A stretch of DNA of 64,000 bases, from assembly GCA_963981015.1 (NCBI GenBank), contig CAXCCG010000005.1, positions 1 through 64,000 of the forward strand, written 5' to 3'. The DNA comes from Thiopontia sp013349825. Its GTDB lineage: Bacteria > Pseudomonadota > Gammaproteobacteria > GCF-002020875. This document shows positions 26,070-35,021 of the stretch, one piece after another. The notes beneath the pieces are model-generated. The model was not told the origin of the DNA and made no database searches. It saw only the letters and a program-made list of their open reading frames with translations. How positions within the stretch are numbered: the stretch's first letter is position 1; each line of letters starts with the position of its first letter. A program made the position numbers and the translations under genes.

Positions 26070-26501
26070 ATGCGTATCAATACAATCAAACCTGCAGAAG
26101 GTTCGAAAAAGACAGCCAAACGCGTGGGACGTGGTATTGGTTCAGGCCTGGGTAAAACCTGTGGTCGCGGTCATAAAGGTCAAAAATCACGTTCAGGTGG
26201 CTACAACAAGGTCGGGTTCGAGGGTGGTCAGCAACCACTGCAACGTCGCTTGCCTAAGGTTGGCTTCTCTTCTCGAAAGGCTCGTTTTGTTGCTGAAGTA
26301 CGTCTGCATGAGCTGGAAAAATGTGGTGAGACTGTAGACCTGTTATCACTAAAAGCGGCGAATATCATCAACCAAGACATCAAACGCGCTAAGGTGATTG
26401 CCTCAGGCGAGATCACAAAAGCAGTTTCCGTTATTGGTTTGGGTGTTACGCCAGGTGCCCGTGCTGCAATTGAAGCTGCCGGCGGTAAGATTGAAGAGTA
26501 G
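26070..26501 (+). CDS. rplO: Large ribosomal subunit protein uL15
   Basis: L15 is a late 50S assembly protein. The 143-residue product has the basic glycine-rich N-terminal extension (GSKKTAKRVGRGIGSGLGKT) and a globular C-terminal domain ending AIEAAGGKIEE. E. coli L15 has 144 residues. Confidence 0.98.
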   Translation: MRINTIKPAEGSKKTAKRVGRGIGSGLGKTCGRGHKGQKSRSGGYNKVGFEGGQQPLQRRLPKVGFSSRKARFVAEVRLHELEKCGETVDLLSLKAANIINQDIKRAKVIASGEITKAVSVIGLGVTPGARAAIEAAGGKIEE

Positions 26502-26542
26502 TGCTCTGCACACTTTTTGATTAGAGAGAGTAATTCAAGATT

Positions 26543-27883
26543 ATGGCAAGATCAGCACCCGCGATGGGACCTGGAGCAGATAAGCTCGCAGAGTTAAAAT
26601 CTCGTTTGTGGTTTGTGTTTGGCGCAATCGTCGTCTATCGAATGGGGGCGCACGTACCGGTGCCGGGCATTAATCCTGTGGCACTACAGGCGATGTTTGA
26701 CGCACAGTCTGGAACTATTCTGGATATGTTCAACATGTTCTCGGGTGGTGCATTGATGCGACTGAGCCTCTTTGCTTTGGGGGTGATGCCTTACATTTCA
26801 GCTTCTATCATCATGAATTTGCTGACGGTAACCTCTCCTAAACTGGAACAGTTGAAGAAAGAGGGGCAGGCAGGACGTCGTAAAATTACCCAATATACCC
26901 GGTATGGTACGTTGGTACTGGCAACATTCCAGGCTTTGGGGATTTCTATTGCATTGGAATCGCAGTCAGCAGGTGGGATGAATGTAGTGATCGATCCTGG
27001 GCTGGGTTTTCGTTTTGTTGCAGTGACTACGTTGGTGACAGGAACGATGTTTCTGATGTGGTTAGGAGAACAGATTTCAGAGCGCGGTATTGGTAACGGT
27101 ATTTCATTGATCATCTTTGCTGGTATTGTTGCGGGTCTGCCTTCTGCGGTTGGCGGCACCATGGAGTTGGCCAGAACCGGTGAGATGCACTCTATTACCG
27201 TGTTGGCACTGTTTGTTGGTGCGATTTTAGTGACATCATTCGTGGTTTTTGTTGAGCGTGGACAGCGTCGAATTACGGTGACCTATGCTAAACAGCAGCG
27301 TGGAAACCGAATGTATGCAGGGCAGAACAGCCATTTACCTCTGAAGGTGAACATGGCTGGTGTAATTCCACCTATTTTTGCATCCAGTATTATTCTTTTT
27401 CCTGCAACAATGGGAAGCTGGTTTGGTAGTGGTGAAGGAATGGAGTGGATGAAGGATCTGGCGACAACGCTGTCTCCGGGGCAGCCACTCTATGTTGCCT
27501 TCTATGCCGTAGCAATTATTTTCTTCTGTTTCTTCTATACCGCACTGGTATTCAACCCTAAAGAGACAGCAGATAATTTGAGAAAATCTGGTGCATTTAT
27601 CCCAGGGATACGCCCAGGTCAGCAGACCGCGAAGTACATCGATAAAGTGATGACTCGCTTGACACTTATTGGTGCTGGTTACATTACCGCTGTGAGCCTG
27701 CTGCCAGAATTTTTGATTATTAAGTGGAATGTCCCCTTCTATTTTGGCGGCACCTCACTGTTGATTATTGTTGTTGTTATTATGGATTTTATCTCTCAGG
27801 TTCAATCTCATCTCCTCTCTCATCAATATGATGGGTTGATGAAAAAGGCGAATCTGAAGGGGTATGGTCGTAGTGGTATTTAA
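26543..27883 (+). CDS. secY: Preprotein translocase subunit SecY
   Basis: SecY is the ten-span protein-conducting channel of the inner membrane. The 446-residue product has the plug-region and span pattern of the family (GIGNGISLIIFAGIVAGLP, RGNRMYAGQNSHLPLKVNMA, IPGIRPGQQTAKYIDKVMTR). It lies in the canonical rplO-secY-rpmJ order. SecE is encoded at 341-685. Confidence 0.99.
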   Translation: MARSAPAMGPGADKLAELKSRLWFVFGAIVVYRMGAHVPVPGINPVALQAMFDAQSGTILDMFNMFSGGALMRLSLFALGVMPYISASIIMNLLTVTSPKLEQLKKEGQAGRRKITQYTRYGTLVLATFQALGISIALESQSAGGMNVVIDPGLGFRFVAVTTLVTGTMFLMWLGEQISERGIGNGISLIIFAGIVAGLPSAVGGTMELARTGEMHSITVLALFVGAILVTSFVVFVERGQRRITVTYAKQQRGNRMYAGQNSHLPLKVNMAGVIPPIFASSIILFPATMGSWFGSGEGMEWMKDLATTLSPGQPLYVAFYAVAIIFFCFFYTALVFNPKETADNLRKSGAFIPGIRPGQQTAKYIDKVMTRLTLIGAGYITAVSLLPEFLIIKWNVPFYFGGTSLLIIVVVIMDFISQVQSHLLSHQYDGLMKKANLKGYGRSGI

Positions 27884-27927
27884 CCCTCTGCGGTTTGGAA
27901 GTTATAGAGTAGTTTTGGAGTATTAAG

Positions 27928-28044
27928 ATGAAAGTTCGTGCGTCAGTTAAAAAAATGTGTCAGCACTGCAAGGTGATTCGCCGTAATGGTGTTGTTCGTG
28001 TAATTTGTAGCAAAGACCCTAAGCATAAACAGCGCCAAGGGTAA
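27928..28044 (+). CDS. rpmJ: Large ribosomal subunit protein bL36 (zinc-binding form)
   Basis: This 38-codon gene lies between secY and rpsM and starts MKVRASVKKMCQHCKVIRRN. Cys11, Cys14, Cys27 and His33 form the zinc site of the C+ type of L36. TTGGAG at 27915-27920 serves as the ribosome binding site. Because it keeps the zinc ligands, a zinc-free paralogue under Zur control may exist elsewhere. Confidence 0.97.
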   Translation: MKVRASVKKMCQHCKVIRRNGVVRVICSKDPKHKQRQG

Positions 28045-28156
28045 TCGCGAATTTTTATTATTGATTTTTGTATAGAGTGTAGGTATCCTTGCCGGCTTTC
28101 CGTGCCATGTGCGGTGTAGCTTTAAAGCAATAGGGACCAGTTAGGAGAAGAGCCAG
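28045..28156 (+). promoter_or_regulatory. Alpha operon leader with candidate promoter
   Basis: The 112 bases between rpmJ and rpsM occupy the place where E. coli has the S4-binding pseudoknot that controls the alpha operon. A weak sigma-70 candidate is TTGATT (28061-28066) with a 17-base spacer to TATCCT (28084-28089). GC-rich segments around 28091-28122 could fold. The S4 role is inferred from position only. Confidence 0.4.
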
Positions 28157-28513
28157 ATGGCACGAATTGCGGGTGTAAATGTACCTGATAACAAACATGC
28201 TTGGGTAGCACTGACTTCGATTTACGGAATCGGAAGAACGAGTGCATATAGTATCTGTGCGGCAGCCGGAGTGGATGCAGCAACTAAGATACGTGACCTT
28301 GAAGACAATCAGATTGAGATCATCCGTGGTGAGGTGGCTAAGTTCACTGTAGAGGGTGATTTGAGGCGTGAAGTCTCAATGAATATCAAACGTCTGATGG
28401 ATCTGGGCACAAATCGAGGTATTCGTCACCGTCGTGGGCTTCCAGTCCGGGGACAGAATACTAAAAATAATGCACGTACGCGTAAAGGCCCTAAAAAGGC
28501 TATCAAACGCTAA
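28157..28513 (+). CDS. rpsM: Small ribosomal subunit protein uS13
   Basis: S13 contacts S19 and the P-site tRNA and bridges the subunits. The 118-residue product has ARIAGVNVPDNKHAWVALTS and the basic tail NTKNNARTRKGPKKAIKR. TTAGGAGAAGAG upstream provides a strong ribosome binding site. Confidence 0.98.
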   Translation: MARIAGVNVPDNKHAWVALTSIYGIGRTSAYSICAAAGVDAATKIRDLEDNQIEIIRGEVAKFTVEGDLRREVSMNIKRLMDLGTNRGIRHRRGLPVRGQNTKNNARTRKGPKKAIKR

Positions 28514-28558
28514 GTGTAAATTAGTTAAAGTTTAATTTTATATAGGTTTCATAGTTCT

Positions 28559-28948
28559 ATGGCAAAGGCATCTGCTTCAAAGCGTAAGAAGGTGAAAAAG
28601 AACATCCCTGAGGGGATCGTTCACGTTCACGCGACTTTTAATAATACGATTATTACCATTACTGACCGCAAGGGCGATACCCTCTGCTGGGCAACTTCTG
28701 GTGGTAGTGGTTTCCGTGGTTCTCGCAAGAGCACACCATTCGCTGCGCAGGTTGCTGCAGAGCGAGCGGGTGTTCAGGCTCAGGAGTACGGCTTGAAATC
28801 TGTTGATGTTCGCATTAAAGGGCCTGGGCCTGGTCGTGAGTCATCTGTTCGTGCATTGAATAACATTGGTATTCGCATCAACAGCATCACTGATGTAACT
28901 CCATTGCCTCACAATGGCTGTCGTCCACCAAAGAAACGCCGCGTTTAA
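28559..28948 (+). CDS. rpsK: Small ribosomal subunit protein uS11
   Basis: S11 lies on the 30S platform by the mRNA exit. The 129-residue protein contains GIVHVHATFNNTIITITDRK and ends PHNGCRPPKKRRV, as in E. coli. The only Shine-Dalgarno candidate is a weak AGG, so coupling to rpsM translation is likely. Confidence 0.98.
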   Translation: MAKASASKRKKVKKNIPEGIVHVHATFNNTIITITDRKGDTLCWATSGGSGFRGSRKSTPFAAQVAAERAGVQAQEYGLKSVDVRIKGPGPGRESSVRALNNIGIRINSITDVTPLPHNGCRPPKKRRV

Positions 28949-28978
28949 CGGTAATAAGTAATCTAGGAGAATATTACT

Positions 28979-29608
28979 GTGGCTAAATATACAGGACCTA
29001 AATGTAAACTTTCCCGTCGTGAGGGAACAGATCTTGGACTTAAGAGCGGACTGCGTGCTCTGGAGACCAAATGTAAACCAGATCAGTTGCCTGGTCAGCA
29101 TGGTGCTGGAGCGCGTGCTCCACGTATGTCTGATTATGCACTTCAGTTACGTGAGAAACAGAAAGTACGTCGTATCTACGGCTTGTTAGAAAAACAGTTC
29201 CGTAGCTACTACAAAGAGGCGGCACGCCGCAAAGGGTCAACGGGTGAAAACCTGTTACAGATTCTGGAGTGCCGACTAGATAATGTTGTCTACCGTATGG
29301 GATTTGGTGCAACACGTGCCGAGGCCCGTCAACTAGTCAATCATAAGTCTATTCTGGTTAACGGAAACGTGCTCAGTATCCCCTCTTACCAGCTGAAACC
29401 GAGTGATACAGTTTCAGTACGTGAGAAGGCGAAAAAGCAGGAGCGTATTAAAATGGCGCTGCAATTAGCACCACAAACACGCGAAGATGCAGAGTGGATT
29501 GATGTCAATTCAGAGAAGATGGAAGGTGTCTATAAGAGCATTCCTGAGCGTTCTGACCTCTCATCAGAGATTAATGAGCATCTGATTGTAGAGCTCTACT
29601 CTAAATAA
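28979..29608 (+). CDS. rpsD: Small ribosomal subunit protein uS4
   Basis: S4 nucleates 30S assembly and in E. coli represses the alpha operon. The 209-residue protein starts with GTG at 28979 (AKYTGPKCKLSRREGTDLGL) after TAGGAG at 28962-28967, and ends PERSDLSSEINEHLIVELYSK-like. The S4 RNA-binding domain (about 95-155) is intact. Confidence 0.98.
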   Translation: MAKYTGPKCKLSRREGTDLGLKSGLRALETKCKPDQLPGQHGAGARAPRMSDYALQLREKQKVRRIYGLLEKQFRSYYKEAARRKGSTGENLLQILECRLDNVVYRMGFGATRAEARQLVNHKSILVNGNVLSIPSYQLKPSDTVSVREKAKKQERIKMALQLAPQTREDAEWIDVNSEKMEGVYKSIPERSDLSSEINEHLIVELYSK

Positions 29609-29671
29609 ACACTAGAGTGGTCCTTCCACTCCTTTATAGACTGCTATTGAAAGCCTGAGGTTCGATACGAG

Positions 29672-30670
29672 ATGCAAGGTTCAGTAAAAGAATTTTTAAT
29701 GCCAAAGTTGGCCAATATCAAGAATATTGACACCAACCATATTCAGGTTGCCATTGAGCCACTTGAGCGTGGTTTTGGACACACGATTGGAAACGCGTTA
29801 CGCCGTATTCTGCTCTCTTCTATGCATGGTAGTGCAATTACAGAGGTGACTATTGATGGCGTAAGTCATGAGTACTCTGCAATTGAAGGTGTGCAGGAAG
29901 ATGTGATTGATATTTTGCTCAACCTGAAAGGGGTTGCGATCAGAATGAACGCTCATGCTGAAGCAGAGCTTAACCTGAAGAGCAACGGTAGTGGTGTAGT
30001 TGTCGCTGGTGATATTACAGGTGATGATGTTGAAATTATCAATCCTGAGCATGTGATTGCGAATGTTACAGATGCAAGTGTAACACTGAACATGAAACTT
30101 AAAGTCTCTACCGGTCGCGGCTATCAGCCATCATCTGAACGCGATGCTGATGAGGATGGAGGTACCATTGGTACACTGCGCCTTGATGCTTCATTCAGTC
30201 CAATTAGCCGTGTCAGTTACAGTGTTGAGGCCGCACGTCTCAAACAGCGTACTGACCTTGATCGCCTAATCATTGATCTACAGACCAATGGTACGATTGA
30301 TCCAGAAGAGGCGATTCGTCGTGCAGCGAGTATTCTTCAAACCCAATTAGGGGCATTTGTTGAGTTGCATACAGAAGAGCTCCAGGTGGTTGCAGCTGAG
30401 TCTGAGCCGGAAGTAGATCCGGTACTGTTGCGTCCAGTGGACGATCTGGAACTTACAGTTCGTTCTGCAAACTGTCTGAAAGCAGAGGCTATTATGTATA
30501 TTGGTGACCTGATTCAGCGCACTGAAACAGAGTTACTGCGTACACCGAATTTGGGTAAAAAATCCCTCAATGAGATCAAAGATGTATTAGCATCACGCGG
30601 TCTCTCTCTGGGGATTCGCCTGGAGAACTGGCCACCAGCCAGTATCCGTGAAGGCAAGCAGTCTGCGTAA
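29672..30670 (+). CDS. rpoA: DNA-directed RNA polymerase subunit alpha
   Basis: Alpha dimerises to start polymerase assembly and contacts UP elements and activators. The 332-residue protein has the N-terminal assembly domain (LEPLERGFGHTIGNALRR-like block), a linker near 235-250, and the C-terminal DNA-binding domain with CLKAEAIMYIGDLIQRTETE and GKKSLNEIKDVLASRGL. The start MQGSVKEFLMPKL aligns with E. coli. Confidence 0.99.
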   Translation: MQGSVKEFLMPKLANIKNIDTNHIQVAIEPLERGFGHTIGNALRRILLSSMHGSAITEVTIDGVSHEYSAIEGVQEDVIDILLNLKGVAIRMNAHAEAELNLKSNGSGVVVAGDITGDDVEIINPEHVIANVTDASVTLNMKLKVSTGRGYQPSSERDADEDGGTIGTLRLDASFSPISRVSYSVEAARLKQRTDLDRLIIDLQTNGTIDPEEAIRRAASILQTQLGAFVELHTEELQVVAAESEPEVDPVLLRPVDDLELTVRSANCLKAEAIMYIGDLIQRTETELLRTPNLGKKSLNEIKDVLASRGLSLGIRLENWPPASIREGKQSA

Positions 30671-30715
30671 CCTTACGTATATTGAAGATCACAGAAATAG
30701 ATAACGGAAAAGATC

Positions 30716-31120
30716 ATGCGTCATCGTCATAGTGGAAGACAATTAAACCGTAACAGCAGCCATCGTAAGGCTATGTTCCGTAATATGAGCAACTCGCTGT
30801 TTCAACACGAGTTAATTCGTACCACCTTGCCAAAGGCCAAGGAGCTGCGTCGCTTTGCTGAACCACTGATTACCCTCTCCAAGACAGACAGTGTTGCCAA
30901 CCGTCGTCTTGCATTTAACCGTATGCGAGACCGTGATATGGTCACCAAACTCTTTAACGAGCTGGGACCACGTTATACTGAACGTCCTGGAGGCTATGTA
31001 CGTATCCTTAAAGCGGGCTTTCGTGCAGGAGACAAAGCGCCGATGGCACTGGTTGAACTTGTAGATCGCCCTATTCCGGATATTGACGAGGATGATTTCG
31101 AGAGTGATGCAGAGGAGTAG
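30716..31120 (+). CDS. rplQ: Large ribosomal subunit protein bL17
   Basis: L17 lies around the tunnel exit. The 134-residue product begins MRHRHSGRQLNRNSSHRKAM and ends with an acidic tail. It is the last gene of the alpha operon and is followed directly by a strong terminator. Confidence 0.98.
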   Translation: MRHRHSGRQLNRNSSHRKAMFRNMSNSLFQHELIRTTLPKAKELRRFAEPLITLSKTDSVANRRLAFNRMRDRDMVTKLFNELGPRYTERPGGYVRILKAGFRAGDKAPMALVELVDRPIPDIDEDDFESDAEE

Positions 31121-31141
31121 ACCGCAAAACTAATTCGAATT

Positions 31142-31172
31142 AAAAAGGCCGGGCTCTGCTCCGGCTTTTTTT
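31142..31172 (+). terminator. Terminator of the ribosomal protein super-cluster
   Basis: GCCGG (31148-31152) and CCGGC (31161-31165) form a stem, preceded by an A run and followed by seven T residues (31166-31172). It closes the long + strand block after rplQ. Confidence 0.9.
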
Positions 31173-31285
31173 ATTGTCCCTAGCAATAGAGGGTCTGTAC
31201 TCATCGTAAGCTCTGGCAGAAAAATTCCTCCAATCAAGATACAGGTTGAAACTATCAATACTATTGTGACTCCTGATTGTTATGG

Positions 31286-31315
31286 AACCTCTGAACAAGT
31301 CTGGGTTCAGGGGTT
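31286..31315. repeat. 11-bp inverted repeat upstream of the SAM hydrolase gene
   Basis: AACCTCTGAAC (31286-31296) and GTTCAGGGGTT (31305-31315) pair along 11 positions with one G-T wobble around an 8-nt spacer. It lies 49 bases before the GTG start at 31364. No T run follows, so it may be an RNA structure or operator. Confidence 0.45.
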
Positions 31316-31363
31316 ACTGGTGTAGTTAAAGGTGTTTTCGACAGTGCTGAAGGAGTTTGGCTC

Positions 31364-32092
31364 GTGATCTTAACAGTGACAGATTTTGGGGTCGGGAGCC
31401 CTTATCTTGGGCACATGCGCTCTGCACTGAACCAATCAGGGGCTGATTGTGAAGTCATTGATCTGGTAGCAGACTTGCCCCCCTATTCGGTTCCTGCAGC
31501 AGCCCACTTTCTCGCAAGTCAGGTTCGATATTTTCCCAAAGGGGCTCTTTTTCTTGTAGTGATTGATCCGGGGGTAGGGAGTGAACGACTCCCTCTTGTG
31601 CTTCACGCAGATGGTCAATGGTTTGTAGGGCCTGATAATGGAGTGTTGGATGTCGTTGCTGCGCGTGCTCAACAGTTTCAATGCTATCGAATTAACTGGA
31701 ACCCCTCCACACTCTCTGCAACCTTTCATGGACGAGATCTGTTTGCACCTGTTGCAGCCAGAGTGGTCTCTCAGCGGCTTCAGAAAGGTGAACTCTCAAG
31801 GCTGGAGTGGCATCCTGAAGAGGGTGCTGCAGCAGACCTCAGTCAACTGATCTATATTGATCACTATGGCAATGGGTTCAGCGGGATCCGGGCATCTTCA
31901 GTCGCAGATGATAGTACGCTGTTGTGTTGCGGAGAGCGGCTGAATAATGCGAGGACATACTCGGATCTCCCTCGAGGTGATAACTTCTGGTATGAAAATT
32001 CGGTGGGCCTTATTGAGATTGCAGCCAACCAACAAAATGCAGAGAGAATGCTTAACTTTTCGATAGGTACTACGGTTGAGATTTTAGAGTAA
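31364..32092 (+). CDS. S-adenosylmethionine hydrolase (hydroxide adenosyltransferase, DUF62)
   Basis: The 242-residue protein belongs to the SAM hydroxide adenosyltransferase family, which splits S-adenosylmethionine to adenosine and methionine. It starts ILTVTDFGVGSPYLGHM. The catalytic set known for the family (Asp, Arg, His) is visible as Asp68 and Arg75 in DPGVGSER and His122 in TFHGRD. The start is GTG with AAGGAG at 31350-31355. It stands alone after the rplQ terminator, and its 3' end overlaps that of convergent uvrA by 9 bases. The related halogenases use chloride or fluoride, but the hydrolase form is far more common. Confidence 0.9.
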   Translation: MILTVTDFGVGSPYLGHMRSALNQSGADCEVIDLVADLPPYSVPAAAHFLASQVRYFPKGALFLVVIDPGVGSERLPLVLHADGQWFVGPDNGVLDVVAARAQQFQCYRINWNPSTLSATFHGRDLFAPVAARVVSQRLQKGELSRLEWHPEEGAAADLSQLIYIDHYGNGFSGIRASSVADDSTLLCCGERLNNARTYSDLPRGDNFWYENSVGLIEIAANQQNAERMLNFSIGTTVEILE

Positions 32093-34903
32093 CGGTTTTA
32101 AGAAAGCCCCGGTGTGCGATTGAGGATTGAGTGCAATCTGCTCTGGTGTTCCGCTCGCAATGATCTCTCCCCCTCCTGCACCGCCCTCTGGGCCAAGGTC
32201 AATAATCCAGTCAGCTGTCTTAATGACGTCCAGATTGTGTTCAATAACGACAATGGTATTGCCGTGGTCACGTAGTCGGTGAAGAACCCCCAGCAACTGC
32301 TCTATATCGTGGAAATGGAGTCCGGTGGTGGGTTCGTCGAGGATATAGAGGGTCTTGCCAGTATCCCGTTTGGATAGCTCACGGGATAACTTGACCCGTT
32401 GCGCCTCTCCCCCCGAGAGGGTGGTTGCATTCTGCCCCAGACGGATATAGCTGAGTCCTACATCCATCAGAGTTTGCAACTTCTTGGCGATAGCCGGTAC
32501 AGGATCAAAAAAGGTTCGGGCCTCTTCGACGGTCATTTCCAGCACGTCGTTGATATTTTTTCCTTTATAGAGCACATCCAGTGTCTCTCGGTTATAGCGT
32601 TTCCCTTTGCAGACATCGCAGGAGACGAAAATGTCTGCCAGGAAATGCATCTCGACACGGATAACCCCATCTCCCTGACACGACTCACAGCGTCCCCCTT
32701 TTACGTTAAAGGAGAAACGGCCCGGTGTATATCCACGGGCGCGAGACTCTTCTGTGCCTGAAAAAAGTTCACGAATTGGGCTGAAGAGACCGGTGTAGGT
32801 TGCAGGGTTGGATCTTGGAGTGCGACCAATCGGACTCTGATCAATGTTGACCACTTTATCAAACAGAGCGAGCCCTTCAATGGAGGTGTAGGGGGCGGGA
32901 CTCTCTTTAGCTCGATTGAGATATTGTGCGGTAGCGCGGTAGAGGGTGTCATTGATCAGCGTTGACTTTCCTGAGCCGGAGACCCCAGTAATACAGGTCA
33001 TCAAACCGGCGGGGAAGCTGGCATCAACATTTTTCAGGTTATTGCCGGATGCACCAGCAATGGTAAGCTGTTTTTGTACAGAGATTGCGGTTCTCTGTTC
33101 CGGCACCTTGATGGAGCGTGCACCGGAGAGGTACTGTCCTGTCAGTGACTGCTTACTCTTCATGATCTGTTTTGGGGTTCCCTGAGCAACGATTTGTCCA
33201 CCATGGGTACCCGCTCCGGGCCCTACATCGATCACATGGTCAGCATTGTGGATGGCGTCTTCATCATGTTCGACCACGATGACCGTATTGCCCATATCAC
33301 GTAATCGAATCAATGTGTTGAGCAATCTCTGGTTGTCGCGTTGATGGAGGCCGATAGAGGGTTCATCCAGTACATACATCACCCCGACAAGTCCTGCACC
33401 AATCTGACTGGCAAGACGAATGCGTTGTGCCTCACCTCCGGACAAGGTGTCGGCACTACGTTCCAGTGATAGGTAGTTGAGTCCTACATTGACCAGAAAG
33501 CTGAGACGTTCTGAAATCTCGCGGATAATTTTGGTGGCCACTTCACCTCGCCAACCGGGAAGTGAGAGTGTCTCAAAAAATTGTGCAGCATCACCAATAG
33601 AGAGGTGGCTGATCTCATGGAGAGGCTTGCCGGTGATATAGACATGGCGAGCCTCTTCTCGCAGTCGGCTGCCACCGCAATCCGCACAGGGGCGACTGTT
33701 GAGTAGTTTGGATAGCTCATCACGCATACGGTTGGAATCGGTTTCACGGTAACGACGTTCAAAGTTGGGAATGATGCCTTCAAAGGGGTGCTCCTTGGTA
33801 TAGGTGCTTCCCCGGCTGCCTTGAAAAGTGAATTGGATCGTCTCCTGACCTGAACCATAGAGCAACATCTCCCGGATTGAGTCAGGAAGTTGTTCAAACG
33901 GCATCTCCAGATCAAACTGATAATGTGCTGCCAATGACTGCAGGGTTTGAAAATACCAGCTGTTTCTTCGATCCCAACTGCGGATTGCACCCTCTACCAG
34001 TGGCTTCTCTGGATCAACAATGACACGTGCTGGATCGATATACTGTTGAATGCCCAACCCCTCACAACTGGAGCAGGCACCCGCTGGATTGTTGAAAGAG
34101 AAGAGTCGTGGTTCCAGCTCGTCCAGGCTGTATCCGCAATCAGGACAACTGAAGCGTGCAGAGAAGTGGAGCAGGGTCTGTTCCGGAGCCTCAAGGGGCG
34201 CAATCAAGGCCAGTCCGTCCGAGAGTGTAATAGCGGTTTCGAGTGATTCAGCAAGGCGTTGACGGATATCGGTGCGGACTTTGAGGCGATCCACTACAAT
34301 CTCAATGGTGTGTTTTCTGCGCCCGTCAATTTTTGGTAGATCATCCAGTTCGTACAATGATCCATCAATGCGTACACGCAGATAGCCATTGGCTCTCTGC
34401 TCATCCAGTAGTTGGCTATGTTCCCCCTTGCGTCCACGAACCAGCGGTGCGAGTAGAAGAATTTTACTCTCATCCGGTAGTGCAAGAATCTGGTCCACCA
34501 TCTGGCTGATCGGCTGTGCCTCTAAAACGGTGTGGTGCTGAGGGCACTGCGGGGTCCCTACACGGGCATAGAGCAGGCGCAGATAATCATGGATTTCGGT
34601 TACTGTACCTACGGTGGAACGGGGATTATGTGAGGTTGATTTCTGCTCAATTGAAATCGATGGAGAGAGTCCTTCGATATGGTCTACATCCGGCTTTTCC
34701 ATCATCGATAAAAACTGCCGGGCATAGGCAGAGAGTGACTCTACATAACGTCGTTGTCCCTCGGCATAGATCGTGTCAAATGCGAGAGAGGACTTTCCTG
34801 ATCCGGAAAGTCCTGTAATTACAATTAGTTTTTCTCGTGGTAACTCAAGATTAATGTTCTTGAGGTTGTGGGTCCGAGCTCCACGAATCAGAATTTTATC
34901 CAT
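32084..34903 (-). CDS. uvrA: Excinuclease ABC subunit A
   Basis: UvrA is the damage-sensing ATPase of nucleotide excision repair and hands DNA to UvrB. The 939-residue protein has two ABC modules: GLSGSGKSS at 31-39 with LSGGEAQRIRLASQIG, and GVSGSGKSTLIND with LSGGEAQRVKLSRELS. Both zinc sites are intact (CPDC...CSSC and CESC...CDVC). It is divergent from the MFS gene and close to ssb, as in Pseudomonas. No canonical LexA box was found upstream. Confidence 0.99.
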   Translation of the reverse strand: MDKILIRGARTHNLKNINLELPREKLIVITGLSGSGKSSLAFDTIYAEGQRRYVESLSAYARQFLSMMEKPDVDHIEGLSPSISIEQKSTSHNPRSTVGTVTEIHDYLRLLYARVGTPQCPQHHTVLEAQPISQMVDQILALPDESKILLLAPLVRGRKGEHSQLLDEQRANGYLRVRIDGSLYELDDLPKIDGRRKHTIEIVVDRLKVRTDIRQRLAESLETAITLSDGLALIAPLEAPEQTLLHFSARFSCPDCGYSLDELEPRLFSFNNPAGACSSCEGLGIQQYIDPARVIVDPEKPLVEGAIRSWDRRNSWYFQTLQSLAAHYQFDLEMPFEQLPDSIREMLLYGSGQETIQFTFQGSRGSTYTKEHPFEGIIPNFERRYRETDSNRMRDELSKLLNSRPCADCGGSRLREEARHVYITGKPLHEISHLSIGDAAQFFETLSLPGWRGEVATKIIREISERLSFLVNVGLNYLSLERSADTLSGGEAQRIRLASQIGAGLVGVMYVLDEPSIGLHQRDNQRLLNTLIRLRDMGNTVIVVEHDEDAIHNADHVIDVGPGAGTHGGQIVAQGTPKQIMKSKQSLTGQYLSGARSIKVPEQRTAISVQKQLTIAGASGNNLKNVDASFPAGLMTCITGVSGSGKSTLINDTLYRATAQYLNRAKESPAPYTSIEGLALFDKVVNIDQSPIGRTPRSNPATYTGLFSPIRELFSGTEESRARGYTPGRFSFNVKGGRCESCQGDGVIRVEMHFLADIFVSCDVCKGKRYNRETLDVLYKGKNINDVLEMTVEEARTFFDPVPAIAKKLQTLMDVGLSYIRLGQNATTLSGGEAQRVKLSRELSKRDTGKTLYILDEPTTGLHFHDIEQLLGVLHRLRDHGNTIVVIEHNLDVIKTADWIIDLGPEGGAGGGEIIASGTPEQIALNPQSHTGAFLKPLL

Positions 34904-34920
34904 TAGAAGGGTATAACATA

Positions 34921-34939
34921 CAGGTTTCTATAAAACCTG
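34921..34939. repeat. Inverted repeat in the uvrA/MFS divergent region
   Basis: CAGGTTT (34921-34927) and AAACCTG (34933-34939) flank a 5-base spacer, 18 bases upstream of the uvrA start. It could be an operator or an RNA hairpin in the uvrA leader. It does not match the E. coli LexA consensus CTGT-N8-ACAG. Confidence 0.5.
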
Positions 34940-35021
34940 ATAATATAGCTCAAGTTTTATTCTGGCGGTGATTTTTTGTCTCGTCAGACCTGAATTTGAG
35001 AATAATAATTAGAGGTAGCTG

